Both the position numbers and the translations under genes were made by a program. From Amylostereum areolatum (Eukaryota; Basidiomycota; Agaricomycetes; Russulales; Stereaceae): a stretch of 64,000 nt of DNA. This document shows, piece by piece, positions 11,167 through 24,145 of the stretch (the stretch's first letter is position 1; the number at the start of each line of letters is the position of its first letter). The notes under the pieces are model-generated. The model was not told where the DNA came from. It did not search any database and worked only from the letters and a program-made list of their open reading frames with translations. The stretch is taken from positions 1,674,001 to 1,738,000 of the forward strand of contig SAXG01000003.1 in assembly GCA_012932865.1 (NCBI GenBank), read 5' to 3'.

Positions 11167-11614
11167 ATGTGGCGGCTGAACGGGGATTCGCGGGTGGGAT
11201 GTATCGCTGTCGCGCCAACGACGGTGTCCCGTCAGTGGGGAGTAGATTTGTTGAATTACGACCTGTGATGATCACGAGTAACGACTATGTATGCCATACA
11301 CTTTTTGTATTATGACCGTTGTAGAAACTATTGTAGAATTCATAACGACCTCAGATTGTCGGTGCGCTGTTGTAGCAATCCACAGTGTACTTAGCCCCGT
11401 GAAAAATATGGTGGACATTGACAATGCAGGACAGTGTGCAGAGTCGCCGAGCTGGTGAAGTATGTACAAACCCGGAAGACGAGGACAGCGAGGGTATCTC
11501 CCAGAAAACAAGACCTGCAGGAGGGCCGCAAAGAACATCTAGACAGATATGTACATGAGCCTGGCCAACGAGAACAAAAAAGAAGGACATACCATTGCAG
11601 AAACCCCAGTGCAG
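11167..11614. other. convergent 3' intergenic region
   Basis: Between the end of GPC1 (+) and the end of the small membrane protein gene (-). No coding signal. Confidence 0.5.
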
Positions 11615-12321
11615 TTACTTGGTTGCGGCTTCTTCGTCTTCCTCAACGATAAACTCGAGTGGACCTAGCGGTACGTGCTTGATGTCTTTTGAGTGGAGGA
11701 GCTCGTCTTCTTCCATGGCCTTGAAAAGGTTCGGTGCCAGTCGAATGTACGAGAGGAATGGGGTAGACATGTCGTCGTAGGCGTCAGCAGTATTTGATAT
11801 ACCCGTACGTCCCGCTTCCAGATCGTCAACGTCCCGGTCGTCCACCCCGTTCAACTTTTCAAGAACGGTTGCCTGAAGACGAAAGGGCGGCGAAGCCGAA
11901 AGCGCTGGAGCTGGATGACTCGATGAATTCGCGAAAGGTGACGCCGAGAAGGCCCATCCTCGTTCGGTTCCAAGTCGCCCTCCAAGATCCGAGGCGTGCC
12001 GGATCGCCAGAGCTAGATGGTTTGGGTAGAAGGGCCGTATCGGACGACAGGTTTGAGGAGAGGACGGCAGGGTGGACATGCCCTGTCGCAAGCATAGTTG
12101 TTCGCGTGATGAGGGCTGAGATGGTAGGTTTGCGGCGAGAGGCCGAACGTGCGTGGACCAAGATGGGCGGAACAGGAGTAGGATGCGTGGTCGATGAGGC
12201 GTCCGTGGAAGTGGTGAAATAGGACGGTGAAGACAGCAGACACGAGACAGAAGAGCAGAAGACTGCATATGGCCGCGAAGGCAATAAGCCCAATGGGAAA
12301 GGCGATCCGGGAAATCTCCAT
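11615..12321 (-). CDS. small single-pass membrane protein, unknown
   Basis: No family recognised. A start at 12321 gives MEISRIAFPIGLIAFAAICS continuing LLLFCLVSAVFTV, a clear N-terminal transmembrane segment or signal anchor. The 3' end is also convincing: TVLEKLNGVDDRDVDDLEAG, then DAYDDMSTPFLSYIRLAP, NLFKAMEEDELLHSKDIK, and an acidic end EEDEEAATK. The middle (about 11860-12230) is Ser/Thr/Pro-rich, and more than one frame is open. One consistent option splices RTRMGLLG to ATVLEKLNG through a 70-nt GTCACC..TTCAG intron, but the exact exon layout is unresolved. Likely a membrane protein with an acidic cytosolic or lumenal tail. Confidence 0.55.
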
Positions 12322-13251
12322 GGCTGGTTGAAGGAAGAAGCTCTAAGCGGGGTGGCGAAGGATGGTCGAACCCATGTGCAACGGAAAGGAGCTTATATGT
12401 GTTCGAGGGCATGTCTTGGACCGGAGAGGCTTGCACATCCTCAGACTGCAGGTTATGTAAAAACCGAAGGGTGGTCGAGAGAACTTGAGACACGTTGAGA
12501 CCAAAATTCCAAGTCACGAACGGCTCTTTCCCACGGTACTGGACTACTCCCATGATTCACCGCCGGGCCATCGTCCACGGTTATTGAGTCTTGATGCTAA
12601 AAGGCAAACCTGTATCTGGTAGAGGATGAATTCCTGCCTTTCCTGTGCGTTGGAGTGGGTACTGCAGATTTCATGTGGGTAATCGAATGCACTGGAGTCA
12701 ATGGCGGCAGTCATCCAGTGCGCCAGGGGTAGCGAGTAGGGTGGGCAAAGGGTGGGCAAAGGGTGGGCACCAAATGTTTTACCGTGCAAACTGATCCATC
12801 ACCAAAGGTCCATGAAGAGTCTTGCTAGGCGTATGGGTTGCTTTCAGGTGAATCAATGAGGGTGAAGGGGGCATCTATATCATAGCAGGCACCAAACACA
12901 CAGTTTGATGTTGGCACTGATCTGGCTTTTGCTCGGACGAACTCTGAAATCCTATAAGTCCAAACGCGATGAAGCATAGAATACTAGAACATACTATCAG
13001 TGTCTAGCCGGTTACATGTTAGTCTAGGAGAGGGACGAATATCAGCGCCCTGAGCGTAGGTTGTTAAACTTTCACGGGTTGCATTCTGACCGCGTGATGA
13101 ATTGACAAAAGTGGGTGTATACTGTACAATGAGGCATCAATGATGTAAGAGGTTTACAGAAACTCGCGCCGCCCTAAAGGGTCGAAGAATGTTAGCGCAC
13201 AGAAACGGTAAGGATTATTGTCCAAAGCTACCGAACGAACTGCCGTCTCAA
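12322..13251. other. intergenic, with a short tandem repeat
   Basis: No supported gene. An 11-bp unit, GGGTGGGCAAA, is repeated about 2.7 times at 12740-12768. Confidence 0.5.
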
Positions 13252-14755
13252 TCATCCATCTACTCTTCGGGAGGAGTTTTGTTCCGCAATTTGTTCTTCG
13301 AGAATCTGGTCAAGAACATACGTCTCCGGCAGAGCGACAGCCAAGGTCAAAACGCGCGCTCGCTCGGCAGTGAAGCCCGCTGAGCGCGCACGCATTTCAA
13401 ACACGCTCTTATTGCCCTTCGATGCGTGTCGCAGCTTGGAGAGCTTGCCGAGGTCGCCACATATTAATTTGTGAGGCGATATGTGCATCTTCCACGCTTG
13501 CTTTTGACACGCCGCTGAGCAGTAGTACTGCTGTTGACACCCTGAGCAGCGGAAGAGCTTCGACGGGTCCATATTGTGGTCCTTTATTGTGGTTTTGTGC
13601 GGGCATCCAGAGTAAGCGCAAAGCGAAGCGCGTGCGTCCACGCCGTCGATGACGCCGAATAGCTGTTCAAAGGGCTCGCTGAAAGGGTTTCCGTCTGCAA
13701 ACGCGGCGGGTAGGGCGTTGAGAATGATGACCATAAGGCCAGCGAGACAAGTCATGATGCGGAACTGGTACACGTCCTTCATGCCGCGGTAAAGGTCCTT
13801 GAGCTCGAGCATCGCCGCGTTGAGCGGTATTGCTTGAGGCTGGATGTACTCCGTCAGCTGGTCGATGCGGGCTCCGCCTACGTCGATCTGAACGTCAGCT
13901 CTGGGAATAGATGGACGATAATCGATGCATACCCGCACACGCTACAAGGTCACGTATGAAGAGCGTGATGTGCATGATCTCTGTTTTCAGTTCCCGCGAT
14001 TTGGCCTCGTCGGGACGGCGCTGCTTGGAAAGGGCTGTTTCGTCGGCCGCCCGACGAATCAGAATGGACGCAGCTTCGTCCATGAGCTCCGGAACAGCAA
14101 CAATGCCCTCGAATATGGACGGAAACCTTCGCCCAATGACCCCGGAGATGTCGGTGAAGATGGTCGTGCTGCCAGTGCGGCGATGGTATTGGACGAACGC
14201 AGTGATGGTGTCGCGGGTGCCTCGAGGGAAAACGGCATTGTCCGTTAGAGGCCACGCTGAAGGCTTGGGTGGGGGTGTGGAATAGCTGATAGGGATGTCT
14301 GCGAGGATGGTTGAATAGGCATCGTGAAGAGCCTTGTACAGGCCGTCGAACGAGGAGACCTCCGACTTGTTCAATTCGTCGTGTAGCTGCTTGTGGAACC
14401 CTGAGATCACCGGCGCGGAGGTTTTCTGTGCTTCCACATCGCAGAAGTCGAAAGTCGACGCGAGATCGTCGAACTCGTCGTCAGTGCGGGGTGTTGTGAT
14501 GAAAGTGGCAAGGGCGTCGAGGAACTCGGGGTGCTTCTCGCGTAGGCCCCCTTCCCAGCCGTCCAAGTTGTGGATGGCCCAGAGGGCGTTAGCGAATGCA
14601 ACACTGCAGAAGATGCGACCCGGATTGTTCAGAGATCGGGTGAGCAGGGGTATGAAGAGCCGCGCAATCATAGAATCTTCGAATGCCACGGGCATGGTCG
14701 TAAAAAATCTGTTTGCTAGTGATGGTATCAGATTCCCTTCGCTAGTAGAGACCAT
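13252..14755 (-). CDS. MYND-type zinc-finger protein
   Basis: Two coding blocks. The first (ATG at 14755, FFTTMPVAFEDSMIARLFIP to ELKTEIMHITLFIRD) looks all-helical. The second (from about 13935) continues VQIDVGGARIDQLTEY and ends with the MYND finger. Zinc ligands are visible as CAYSGC, then CSGCQQQYYCSAACQKQ and AWKMHISPHKLIC. MYND fingers bind proline-rich peptides and occur in many uncharacterised basidiomycete proteins. The junction near 13900-13955 has two solutions: a 55-nt GTGACC..CAGAG intron, or no intron and one surplus base in the CCC at 13932-13934. An upstream exon ending RRNEIDHLYK (about 14790-14815) could extend the N-terminus. The C-terminus (AERARVLTLAVALPETYVLD) is an amphipathic helix. 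Function unknown. Confidence 0.85.
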
Positions 14756-17700
14756 GCATGTGCGGGAGAAACGAACCTTGTAGAGGTGGTCAATCTCGTT
14801 GCGTCTGCGATTATCGGGGAGAAAAGGAAGGGAGTTGGCGACTTATCTGTTCTCACGTGCTTGGGAGCGAGAAATTTGAAACGCGAAAGTAAACTTGCTG
14901 GGCCCGGGAGTTTGGTACAATAAAAGGTCTGCGAAACCTGGATCTGAGCAAGTATTGGAGTGAAACCGATATAGTAGATATAATAAGCATAACATGAGCA
15001 TACATGAACCAGGTAGTGGCCGAAATCGAATGCAACAAGTACGAAGTGTCGGAGCATACTAGCCAGGTGCACCGTTCCAATGTAAGGGACAGTCCAACCA
15101 ATGCAGTAAATAGAGATGATTGAGATAATTCGTCAACGACGCCAGTCCAAGAACATCCAGAGATAACTAACGAAGAGAGAATAACCATGCATACGACATC
15201 TTTGTGCTTAAATCAAGAAAGACGTCGCTGTCGCTGGTGCCACAGATTGAAAAGGCCACAAGCTCCTAGGTGGTGTTCGACGACGACGTCAAATTTGGTT
15301 GCCCACATCCATATACTCGTGCCAATGTATGCACCTCTACGAGGTCCCCGGTATTATTTCGATGTATAAGAGTGCAAGGCCTGTGTCAGAAGCCCAGTAG
15401 GAGAGAAAGCCAGTATCGTTGACCGTTAGGGCGCTTGCCATACACGTTATCCTATTGTATCATTTGATTGGCATGCATGATCTGCGCAGATATTAAGCCA
15501 CGACGAGCTCCCGGAAAGCGACGTACATTGAAGACTATACTCGAAGACGTGACGGCTACCTGAGCTCCTTTCCATGGCCTTTTCGATGCCGTGTAACATG
15601 ACAGGATGCGAGTGTTTGCTATCGCGGTGGATTCCGGGGGGGGGGGGTCGAGCAAACGGAGATGACGATCCTTTGCAGATGCATGATGGCAAGCGATGAT
15701 GAGGATGAAATTGCTGCATGGCATGTAAGGACATCTGAGAGACGTCTTCGTTAAGACAGGTATATCGATGGAGGACAGAATTACACCCACGCCAGAGAGA
15801 TATGGCCGGGGCTTTGCTTGGCCCCAAAGGTCCCGGTCTCTGCGACAAGCGAAATACGCCCGACTTTTTGTTTGAATGATAAGCTACAACCAGCAAATCA
15901 TGAGAGGATCCAGAAACGTGTAAAGATAGAAGCATACGTACGACGCGGACAAAATATCAGAGGTGTCGATACCCCTTAGTTCGTGCGTTCATAATCCGTA
16001 GTTGCAGCACTTGGTGCCCCATTATCAAAGTTTGGACGACACAGCCCTGAAGACGCGAAAAACACGCGTCGAGCTTAAAATTTCTCCTCCTGAGGCTTTG
16101 TAGGGACGACATTCAGGGTTCAGGATTCGTCAAGATGAACGTGTTTAGGTCACGGAAGTATTAGGGGAGTCCGCCACGGCACCAAGTTCACCGCCGGCAC
16201 AGGGTCCCACAGGGTGGAACATCGTTGACTCACGACGAGGCATCTTCAATGGTTTCGATGAATCGAAGAACCTGTCACTACGCTGGGGCTTTATGACCCC
16301 AAAACGGCCTGGGGACTTGCCAATATAAAGCCGGGGAAGAAACTGGCGAAGGAATCACTGATGTGCTGGATTAAGCTGCCGTACGCTGGGGAAATGAAGC
16401 AGGACACACCATCCATCAGCAAGTGTTGTTTTTGGTCCTCGTCTTGTCCTTGTCGTAGTTATCTCTGGCCAACCTCGAATTCGTATGCGCCTTGCCGAGT
16501 CGATGTCGAAGTTCTGAAAGTTCTGACCTAGTTGACGTTAAGATCCCGAGTCTTTGGAAAAGACAGAGGCTCCGGGATAGAGTATGAGAACATAACGGGG
16601 TTTCAGCGTGAGCTTGGGAGTGGGGACAAGTGAGAGCATTGAACGAAAGAGGAAGCCCAAGTGACAAAGCCGAACTTAGTCTTCGTGTCAGTGTAATTTT
16701 CCCATCACGTGCAATTCGCGTCATTGGCGCGTCGAACCGTCGGACTCTGGACGCGTCGTCACTGTTCAGCTTCTTCATCCTGAACGTCATCATGCGTTCA
16801 CCGACGCTCAACTCTACATACTCCGGGGTAGTATAAAGTGGACCCCCATCTACTCGCACCGGCACCCCTTTTCTCGACTGCCTCAACATGTTGTGTTGCC
16901 CAGCCTAAACCGCGGTCTCGAAGCTCTCTTCCAACCCGTGACTCCCATGTCTTCTCACTCGCGACGATGTGGCGCAGTGTGGTTGTCGGATCTGTATGTG
17001 AAGGAAGGTCACAGGTGCTATTGCTCTAGAGCAGGTCTCTTATTCTGTGTGCATGCGCGTGGCTTCTAACCAGCAGCGCTCGCCACAAGCTGGTGCGTTT
17101 CCAGCTTTCGCGTACGGACTCCCAAATAATCATCGTTTTTTTCGGAAAGGCGCCCACACGCCCCCTAGTCATCAAACAGGAAACATCGAAGGTGTGGCTT
17201 GCGTATGGTCATTCCGATGTTCCTTACCCATGTCAGACCAGCAGGCGAGCAGGCTGGGACGGTAGCCGGTTTCTCGAAAGGCTCAAACATTACTGACTTC
17301 GTACAGGGCCTGCGCACGCGACCGTCGATGCATTCTGATCGCGTTCATAGCTGTTCTCCTTCGCGATCTTGAGCGTTCAATGCATCCAAGGTTACCGGTA
17401 CCCCGAATTCCAAGGACATTTGTAAATCCGTTCTTTTCGATCGCAGGACTTTGCTCATGTGATGTTTTTCTAACGCCTTGTGTCCCGGTTTCGACGCCCA
17501 AGTTTCTAGCCCTGTGAACTCTTGAACAGATCGATCAAAGACGGGAAGAAGACGGGTCTAACTAACACCACAGTCAGCCACTCGCGATCGGCACCGGCAG
17601 TTTTTCTCTACATATTCATCATTCTCTACCACGGAAAACGCAACAGCACCGACAGGCTCGTGCTTGCTTATCGCATACAATCACCCCTCGCATCCCACCT

Positions 17701-19430
17701 GCTCGTGGTGTCCTATTGGTAGTTTCTCGTCAGTTTATTGTCGTCCAATCAATCTCACACAAACTCTAGTTCAACACGTTTCGGAACGCACGAGAGCTAG
17801 ATGTTCATGTGCCGTTCGTTGTGTGAGCAGACGCGCGCCTTCATGATCAGAAACATAGGTGATACAAGTGTATGGCACATTCAACCATGACCTTGCGGTA
17901 GCCGCTCTCCCCACGCCACGACGTGGAAGTTGTCTCATACCGTCCTGCACCCCTTTCTCCTCTTTACGGTGTGTCTTGATGCCGGCTTGAAGGTTCTGCT
18001 CACCCGCCTGTGGGCATCTCTGGCTTCTCGTGCTTCCACTTTGTTCTTTCCCGTCTTTTTCTATTTGTAGCTTCCTTCCCTTCGTGCCACGGCCTCCGTC
18101 TAGCCCATCGCAAATGATAGTTTAGGTCCGTCGAAGGCGCGCTCATTTCACCTACTCCACGCGTCGTGCCCGTCCTGAGGAAAAGGGTGGCCTTCCTCCG
18201 ATTCATGACCAGACGACAGATCGGCATAACCTTTCCCAGTACGCCTGGGCATAGTCGATTTCTCCATTCATGCAACATGTGTTCGGCCGGCGGCACAGTA
18301 CGTGAACATGTTACCATCGATATACGAGGCTTCTCGACAGACCTGACCGGCCCCGCAGCCGTGGATATGTCGTCGGAGAACATCCGGTCATTTCATCGTT
18401 CAACGCACAGCACCGCCGCCTTCGGCTTCTTCTGCGGGGGCTGTCGTAAACGTCGCACGCGATGGTGTCGTAACGTTGAGGGCACCCGTGTGAATCCGAA
18501 CGCAGGCTGCACGGGTCGTTGAACCCGTTTTGTAGCGTGGCTTGCCGTTCGTGGAGCTCGTAACGCGACAAAGGATGCACCCTTCAACATGGCGCTAGGT
18601 TGCCAGTCGAGGCGCTTGGGAGGATCCCGGCAGCGTATCCGTGGGCTTAACGTGAAGGCTGGCCCGTTGTCTCTGTGCAGAAACGACGAAGGGTGGGGCG
18701 AACGTAGGCCACAGGGCGCTCCGAAAAGGACGAGTGTCGCGCGACCTCGTTTCACGGGCTAACTTGGGCGAGATTTCCAGAAACTGGTGCTGGAGTGGAC
18801 GTTGAAGCGCGGGGGAGACCTTCTGCAGCACATTATCGCCGCGGTCCGATCACTCACAAGACCACGATATGAAGGACGGGCGCATGCAGTGAAGACGGCG
18901 TGGGCGTAGGAATGTTTATGTGATGCCGTGGGTGGGCAGCTTTGTTTGGATATTGGACGATTTGAGAGAATGACGATAGGATTGTGAATAGCAAAAGAGA
19001 AGGCCTTCCCACGCGGGGAGGAGTATAGGATCGGATGATGGAGCGGTGAGCGGTGGGTGATGTTGATGAGGGGACGGAACAAAGCCGGATGGACGTTCGC
19101 ATTTCAGGGGATCATCGGGACGGGATGGTGGCAGCAGGTGGAACGAGCCGGATGTCCGAGATGGGACGCCGCGTGGGATGCCGAGAGGGCGGCGCGGGAT
19201 AAGTAGATGTGAGCTGCTGGGAGGGATGTCCTTGGGGCGGGATCGCAGGGCGCGATGAGCGGGGTACGTGCTGAGGTGACGAGGGCGATGAGGTGGGGTC
19301 GCGGGAGGTCGGCGGGAGGGTTTGGGGGCGGGGAGTCGGGGAGGGGGGAGTCGGGTCTGGATGGTGGAGTCATTCACGTGACGAGATCTACGATTCAGAC
19401 CCCGCTGCCTCTAATAACGACGACGTCACG
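14756..19430. other. 4.7-kb region without a supported gene
   Basis: I examined both strands. Protein-like fragments exist: around 17093-17240 (DSQIIIVFFGKAPTRPLVIK), around 17310-17510 in another frame, and 15447-15935 on the minus strand. None could be joined into a gene with consistent introns or a known motif. A run of 12 G lies at 15636-15647. CACGTG occurs at 19375-19380, about 50 bp upstream of the bZIP start. Best described as gene-poor, perhaps containing decayed genes. Confidence 0.45.
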
Positions 19431-21070
19431 ATGTTAGACGTCAGCCCCTCGTTCTCGCCCGCTGCGTCATCCCCCTCCAAGGCTCTGCCCCTACGCTTTC
19501 CCTCCCCGCCAACTACATCATCGACCATGTCCCATTCTCCCTCTCCCAGGCCCGCCACCGTCGCCCTCAAGTCCGAGCCCTCCACCGACTCCTCCCGCCC
19601 CCCGCCCCGCTCAAAGCGCGTAGACGACGTCGCCGCCCCTCTAAAACGTACCTCCTTCGACCAGGAGCCCAATCCGTTCGAGCAATCTTTTTCCAGACCT
19701 CCAAACCACACTTCCTCCATTCGCTCTTCTCAGGCCCGCAGAGACTCGAACGGCTCTGACTCAAAGTCCGACGTTCGACAACATAGCCCGACCTCGTCCT
19801 CCTCCTCTCGCACCCAACACAACGATCGCTCCCCATCTAGCCCTAAACCCACCCTCCCGCCTCTTGCCTCCATCTCCTCTCCCTCTGATCAGTATCCATG
19901 GGGGTTTTCTTCTGCCTCTCTCCGCGCAGGTCCCCTTTCCCCCGCTATGCTCGCTGGCCCTACCAACCAGGGCGAGCAGCCCATGGGCTTCGACCCCTCG
20001 CAATTTCGCACAGGCCTCACTCCTCGTACCGGTCTCACACCTGGCACTGGCCTCACCCCTCTTATCGGTGGTCCCGTTTCTTTCCCTCCACCGTCCCCTA
20101 ACACCGCTGCTTTTTTGAACATGATGAACAACCCGTCCTCTGGCGGTGCGACGATCACCCCAAACACCCTCAACGCGATCACAGGCGTGCTCTCCTCTGC
20201 CAATCCTCAGCCTCCACCCGCACCTACGTCCAATTCCCAATCGCAGCCGCATCCGTTGTCCGTCTCCCACGTACCACCACCTTACGATCGTCCTGCCCAC
20301 TCGCCCAACTCTGCCAACGGCCAGGATAACGGCTCATATGCCCTCAGTGCTGCCACTGCGCAAAACAGCGCCGCCAACGGCCTTTTCCTTCTCTCCCAGG
20401 CACACCAAGAGCTCACAAAGCGCGAAGAAGCTCAACGCGCTGGACAAAACGGTCAGAACATTCCTGCTCAGAATGGGTCCAATGGGGCAACCACACGACG
20501 AGGTACCAAACGCAAGGCCCAGGATGGCGCCCAGTCTCCGCCTCTCGCTGCCGCCAAACCGACGCCGGCTAAACGCACTCGTCAGAGCACCCAAAATTTC
20601 AACAGTCGCAGACAAGCGACGCCGCCAGATTTCGACGAAGACGAGGAAGAAGAGGAGGAGGACTCCCCACCCGCGGAAACGCGTAAGGGAGGTCAGAGAA
20701 AGCCCGAGACGGAAGAGGAAAAACGCAAAAACTTCCTCGAGCGCAATCGACAAGGTTCGTTTTCTTGCCTTTTCCCCCTTTTGCGAACGGTTCATTAACC
20801 GCGCATACATCCACAGCCGCACTCAAGTGTCGCCAGCGTAAGAAGGCGTGGCTCACCCAGTTGCAGGCCAAGGTCGATTTCCTGGGTCAGGAGAACGAGA
20901 GATTACAGGCCGCGCTCGTCGCTTCGCGAGAGGAGATTGCACGGCTCTCGGCTTCAGCAGTGCTTCCCGTTAACGGCGCAGCGGCGGGCGGCGCCCCTGT
21001 CAGCGTCAACGTGAACCTGCCGCAGAACGGCGCGACGAAGGTCGGCGCCGGTCGCGGGTACGGCTACTGA
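19431..21070 (+). CDS. bZIP transcription factor, Atf1/CREB type
   Basis: Two exons (19431-20754, 20817-21070) give 525 residues in frame. The bZIP spans the splice: NFLERNRQ | AALKCRQRKKAWLTQLQAK, containing the basic signature NRxAAxxCRxRKK, followed by a leucine zipper (VDFLGQENERLQAALVASRE). Upstream is a long Ser/Pro-rich region with FRTGLTPRTGLTPGTGLTP, which resembles the T-G-L-T-P block of the Aft1 domains found with fungal Atf1 factors. A Glu/Asp run and a basic NLS-like TRRGTKRKAQ precede the basic region. Atf1 orthologues act downstream of stress MAP kinases; Ser-Pro/Thr-Pro sites are abundant here. I start at ATG 19431; an earlier exon is possible, because the frame is open further upstream. 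GACGTCA-like half-sites surround the start codon. Confidence 0.92.
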
Positions 21071-24000
21071 GCACGTAGCCCAGGGGCGTAGCACGGACAG
21101 TGTCGGGCTCGCTGCCGCTCACGTTTCCCCTGGCCGATTTCCTTGCCTTGTTCCCCTTCCTCTAGGTTTTCATTGTTTGTTGGAACGTGCATGTCTGGTT
21201 GGTTGATACAATATGTTGCAACTGTATTATGTCGTCGTCGCCTTGTGTGCTTGCCTTTCCCCGCGTCCGCCTCTAGCTTTGGTGTCTTACCACCCTTCTT
21301 CCGCTTCCGCATGGTCTTGTGGACATCATTTTCATACACGGTAGATGCTCCACTCCCCTCCCGTCACTCCATTCCATCCCTTGCGGGCGTAGCGCGTACA
21401 CTTCACATGATTTCGTATTGCGACCTGCCATTTCTTCCCCCCTCACACACATCACGAGCTCGTATTCCTGGCAGCGCCGTCGCTGTTTATATCATATGTC
21501 GAAGTACTGTATTCACCTCTCCTCTGTACGTAGTATACGATATGCTTTTGCTATGCTGCACACGTCTGCTCTGCATCTACTCTATCTCTCGTTTGGGCGT
21601 TTTGGGGGGCTCGTGTTGTTCCACTGCGTGATTTTGCAGTATTGTTGCATTGTACGCAATTCTTTACAGTTCACTCGAATATTTCACTGCCTTCAGATGG
21701 GATGCACGTCCCGTAAGACGTTCGCGGGAGTCAGCGCGATCCTCCGTCGTCTGTTTACAACGTCCCATCCGTATCGGTAGGATCACACTGATACTATTTC
21801 TGCGTGCACACTCGGCTGTTTCTTGTTGTAGGGACCGCGCCGTGTATTTATCTATCTATCTATCTATCTGGTATCGTTACACAGCATGTCCTAGGTACGA
21901 TGGCTCCAGTACCCTCACCCCGCGAAAGTGGTGGAGTAGAGAAACACCATCCTTGGCTGGGCTTTTTTCGCAGACGAGTCCTCTCGCTTCGCCCCTCGTG
22001 AGTCGTCAAGCCACATCCCAGGGACGGCTCGGAGCCCAGTGCGGAGTAGGTCCCGTCTGGAAGGGGTCCCGTGGGCAACGGGCACTGGGACTCTGGGCGG
22101 TGGGAGGCGAGGGACAAGGCCGAGCGCGTGTTGTGGAGCGGAAGGTTCGCAGAGAAGGAATGGTGAAGACTACTCCTTATACTGCTTTGAAGAGGGCGAA
22201 CAGCCGAGGGATCCTGACAAATGCTCGGGGATGAGGACGGGGTCGAGGCGAGACGGCGCGCGGTGGCATAAGTAACGTGAACGGGGGATGGGAAGTCCCA
22301 CGTTGTTGGCGCTTGCTGGTCCTCTTTTTTCGGAGGGATCGCGGACGTGCAGATTTCTCTCCTTTCTTGCGCTGCGGGTGAGCGTCGGCGAGAGGCTATT
22401 CCGGGTCAGTCGTAGTTTCTGGTTCGTGGAAGTTGGCGTGGCGTCTACGTAGCGATGACGCCAGCGAAGGGCGGGACGTGCGCGCGTGAGCGTGAGCGCA
22501 AGATCGGGATCGAAGGGGAAGAAGCCGAGATCGTTCAAGTCGATTGCTGCCCTGGCCAGCCACCGTGCGCATATATTCCGTCGTCCACGAATGGTCAAGT
22601 CTGTGGGACCCGAATACCGTGGATAGATAAGTCTTGTCTTGCCGAGCCTCGAGGTGCACCGTGCGATATGGATTTTGTGATGCGAGCCGGCGGTGTCGGG
22701 CGTAGGGGGCACGGATCGTGGTAAGTACACCGTGACTACTCAACAGGTTTTCGCAGATCGACTGGGAATCGAGCCAGCGGGAGCGGGAGCGGCGGCGCAT
22801 CCTCGTATACGAAAAGATGTGTGACGATCAGACGTCTTCGGGACGGTCGGCCAGCAGGATTATACGCCGAATCAACGACTTGAAAGCGGTCAAGTGGCCA
22901 GCGCACATGCTCGCATGTGGCCCCCCTTCATGACCTGGCGACCAAGGGGAGCGAAAAGTAAGGCCAGACCATCCTCATTCCGCGCACGGGACCCCGCCTC
23001 GTCTTCTTCCAATAGAGATGGATGGTCGGATAAGTGGTATGAACTCGAATGAGGCAAAGGGAAAGCGGGTCGGAGGGAAGGGAACGGAAGTGCCAGGGAA
23101 GAACTTCGATAGGCCCCACGCCCCGTGCGATGGTTAGGCATGCATGAGACACGATCGATCGAGGGTTTTGGAAGAATCGACTGAGTCAGACGGGTCGGAG
23201 GGGAGTGCAGTCGACGGGGTTAAAGGCAGCTCCACATCTCGGTTCCTTTGGGGTCGTATACACCTATCGACCTTGACCAAGGCTAAGGTCATGGGTATGT
23301 TGTGTAGGCACAAGTAGGCTTTCCCGCGGATGGCTTCATGTAGATGCGTTGGGAACGAGTTGGAATAAGAAGGCGTTCATTTCGAAGGTCCATTCGAAGC
23401 CGTGCGCAGATACCGTCCGGTTGGCTTCTGGCGCTGGAGAGTGAGGAAGAGATGTTCTTTGGTCCCCTTGTCCTTTACGTCTATGTGTTGTGGGAATACG
23501 AGTTGCTATACCTGGCGCGTCTAGAGTCGACCTATGCTTGTCGTTGCCAAGGTAGAAGACTCTCTAGGTTAGTTATAAACCAGGATGGGGGACGAGGATG
23601 CACACGATGAGTCACTTGATTTCGTATATGGGCGCCAGAGATCACGGAATGTGAAGCAGTGTCACGGTATGGTGGAAGGCTTCTGGGTTGGCCTCGATGT
23701 CCTTTTGGAAAGCATTTACTTATTGTTGACGCTCAACGATGATTGGGGGCAAGGTGCACTAGTGGTGCACTTCAGGCTGTAAAGAGGGACCGCCTTTGAC
23801 CCAGCGGCGTACAAGAGGATGGTCGTCTATCAGATATCGGACGCAGCGCTGTCAACATCTGTTCCCATGCTGCCCTGCGAGAGAAGGCTACCAGGCCTAC
23901 GGGATCATGCACGTGTTCTTGTCGAAGATATTTCTGACCGAGGGCACGAAGGCCCAGACATCGTGGCGTGAGAGGGTGAGCTAGATGTCGCGTCGAAAAT

Positions 24001-24145
24001 TGGAACTTGTCTCCGGGGAGTTCAGATTTAAGGCGCTGATTCGACATCGCAAATGAGAGGATAGAGACTGCGGGTTCGTGGAGGATACTGTACATTGTTG
24101 AATTTTCTTTATGCATTTATGGACCAAGGCTCGAGCAAACCATGC
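21071..24145. other. 3.1-kb region without a supported gene
   Basis: Begins with the bZIP 3' UTR. Open frames at 22170-22730 (-), 23344-23610 (+) and 23772-24116 (-) lack recognisable motifs or splice support; the last directly follows the HRQ stop and is probably its 3' UTR. It contains the TATC microsatellite at 21846-21869. Confidence 0.45.
21846..21869. repeat. (TATC)n microsatellite
   Basis: About five uninterrupted TATC units read directly in the sequence. Confidence 0.8.

Noticed and set aside
22170..22730. 186-residue minus-strand frame
   Set aside because: Composition looks random; no motif, intron or neighbour support.
23772..24116. Minus-strand frame directly downstream of HRQ copy 1
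   Set aside because: Starts within the expected 3' UTR, lacks motifs and has no counterpart beside HRQ copy 2.
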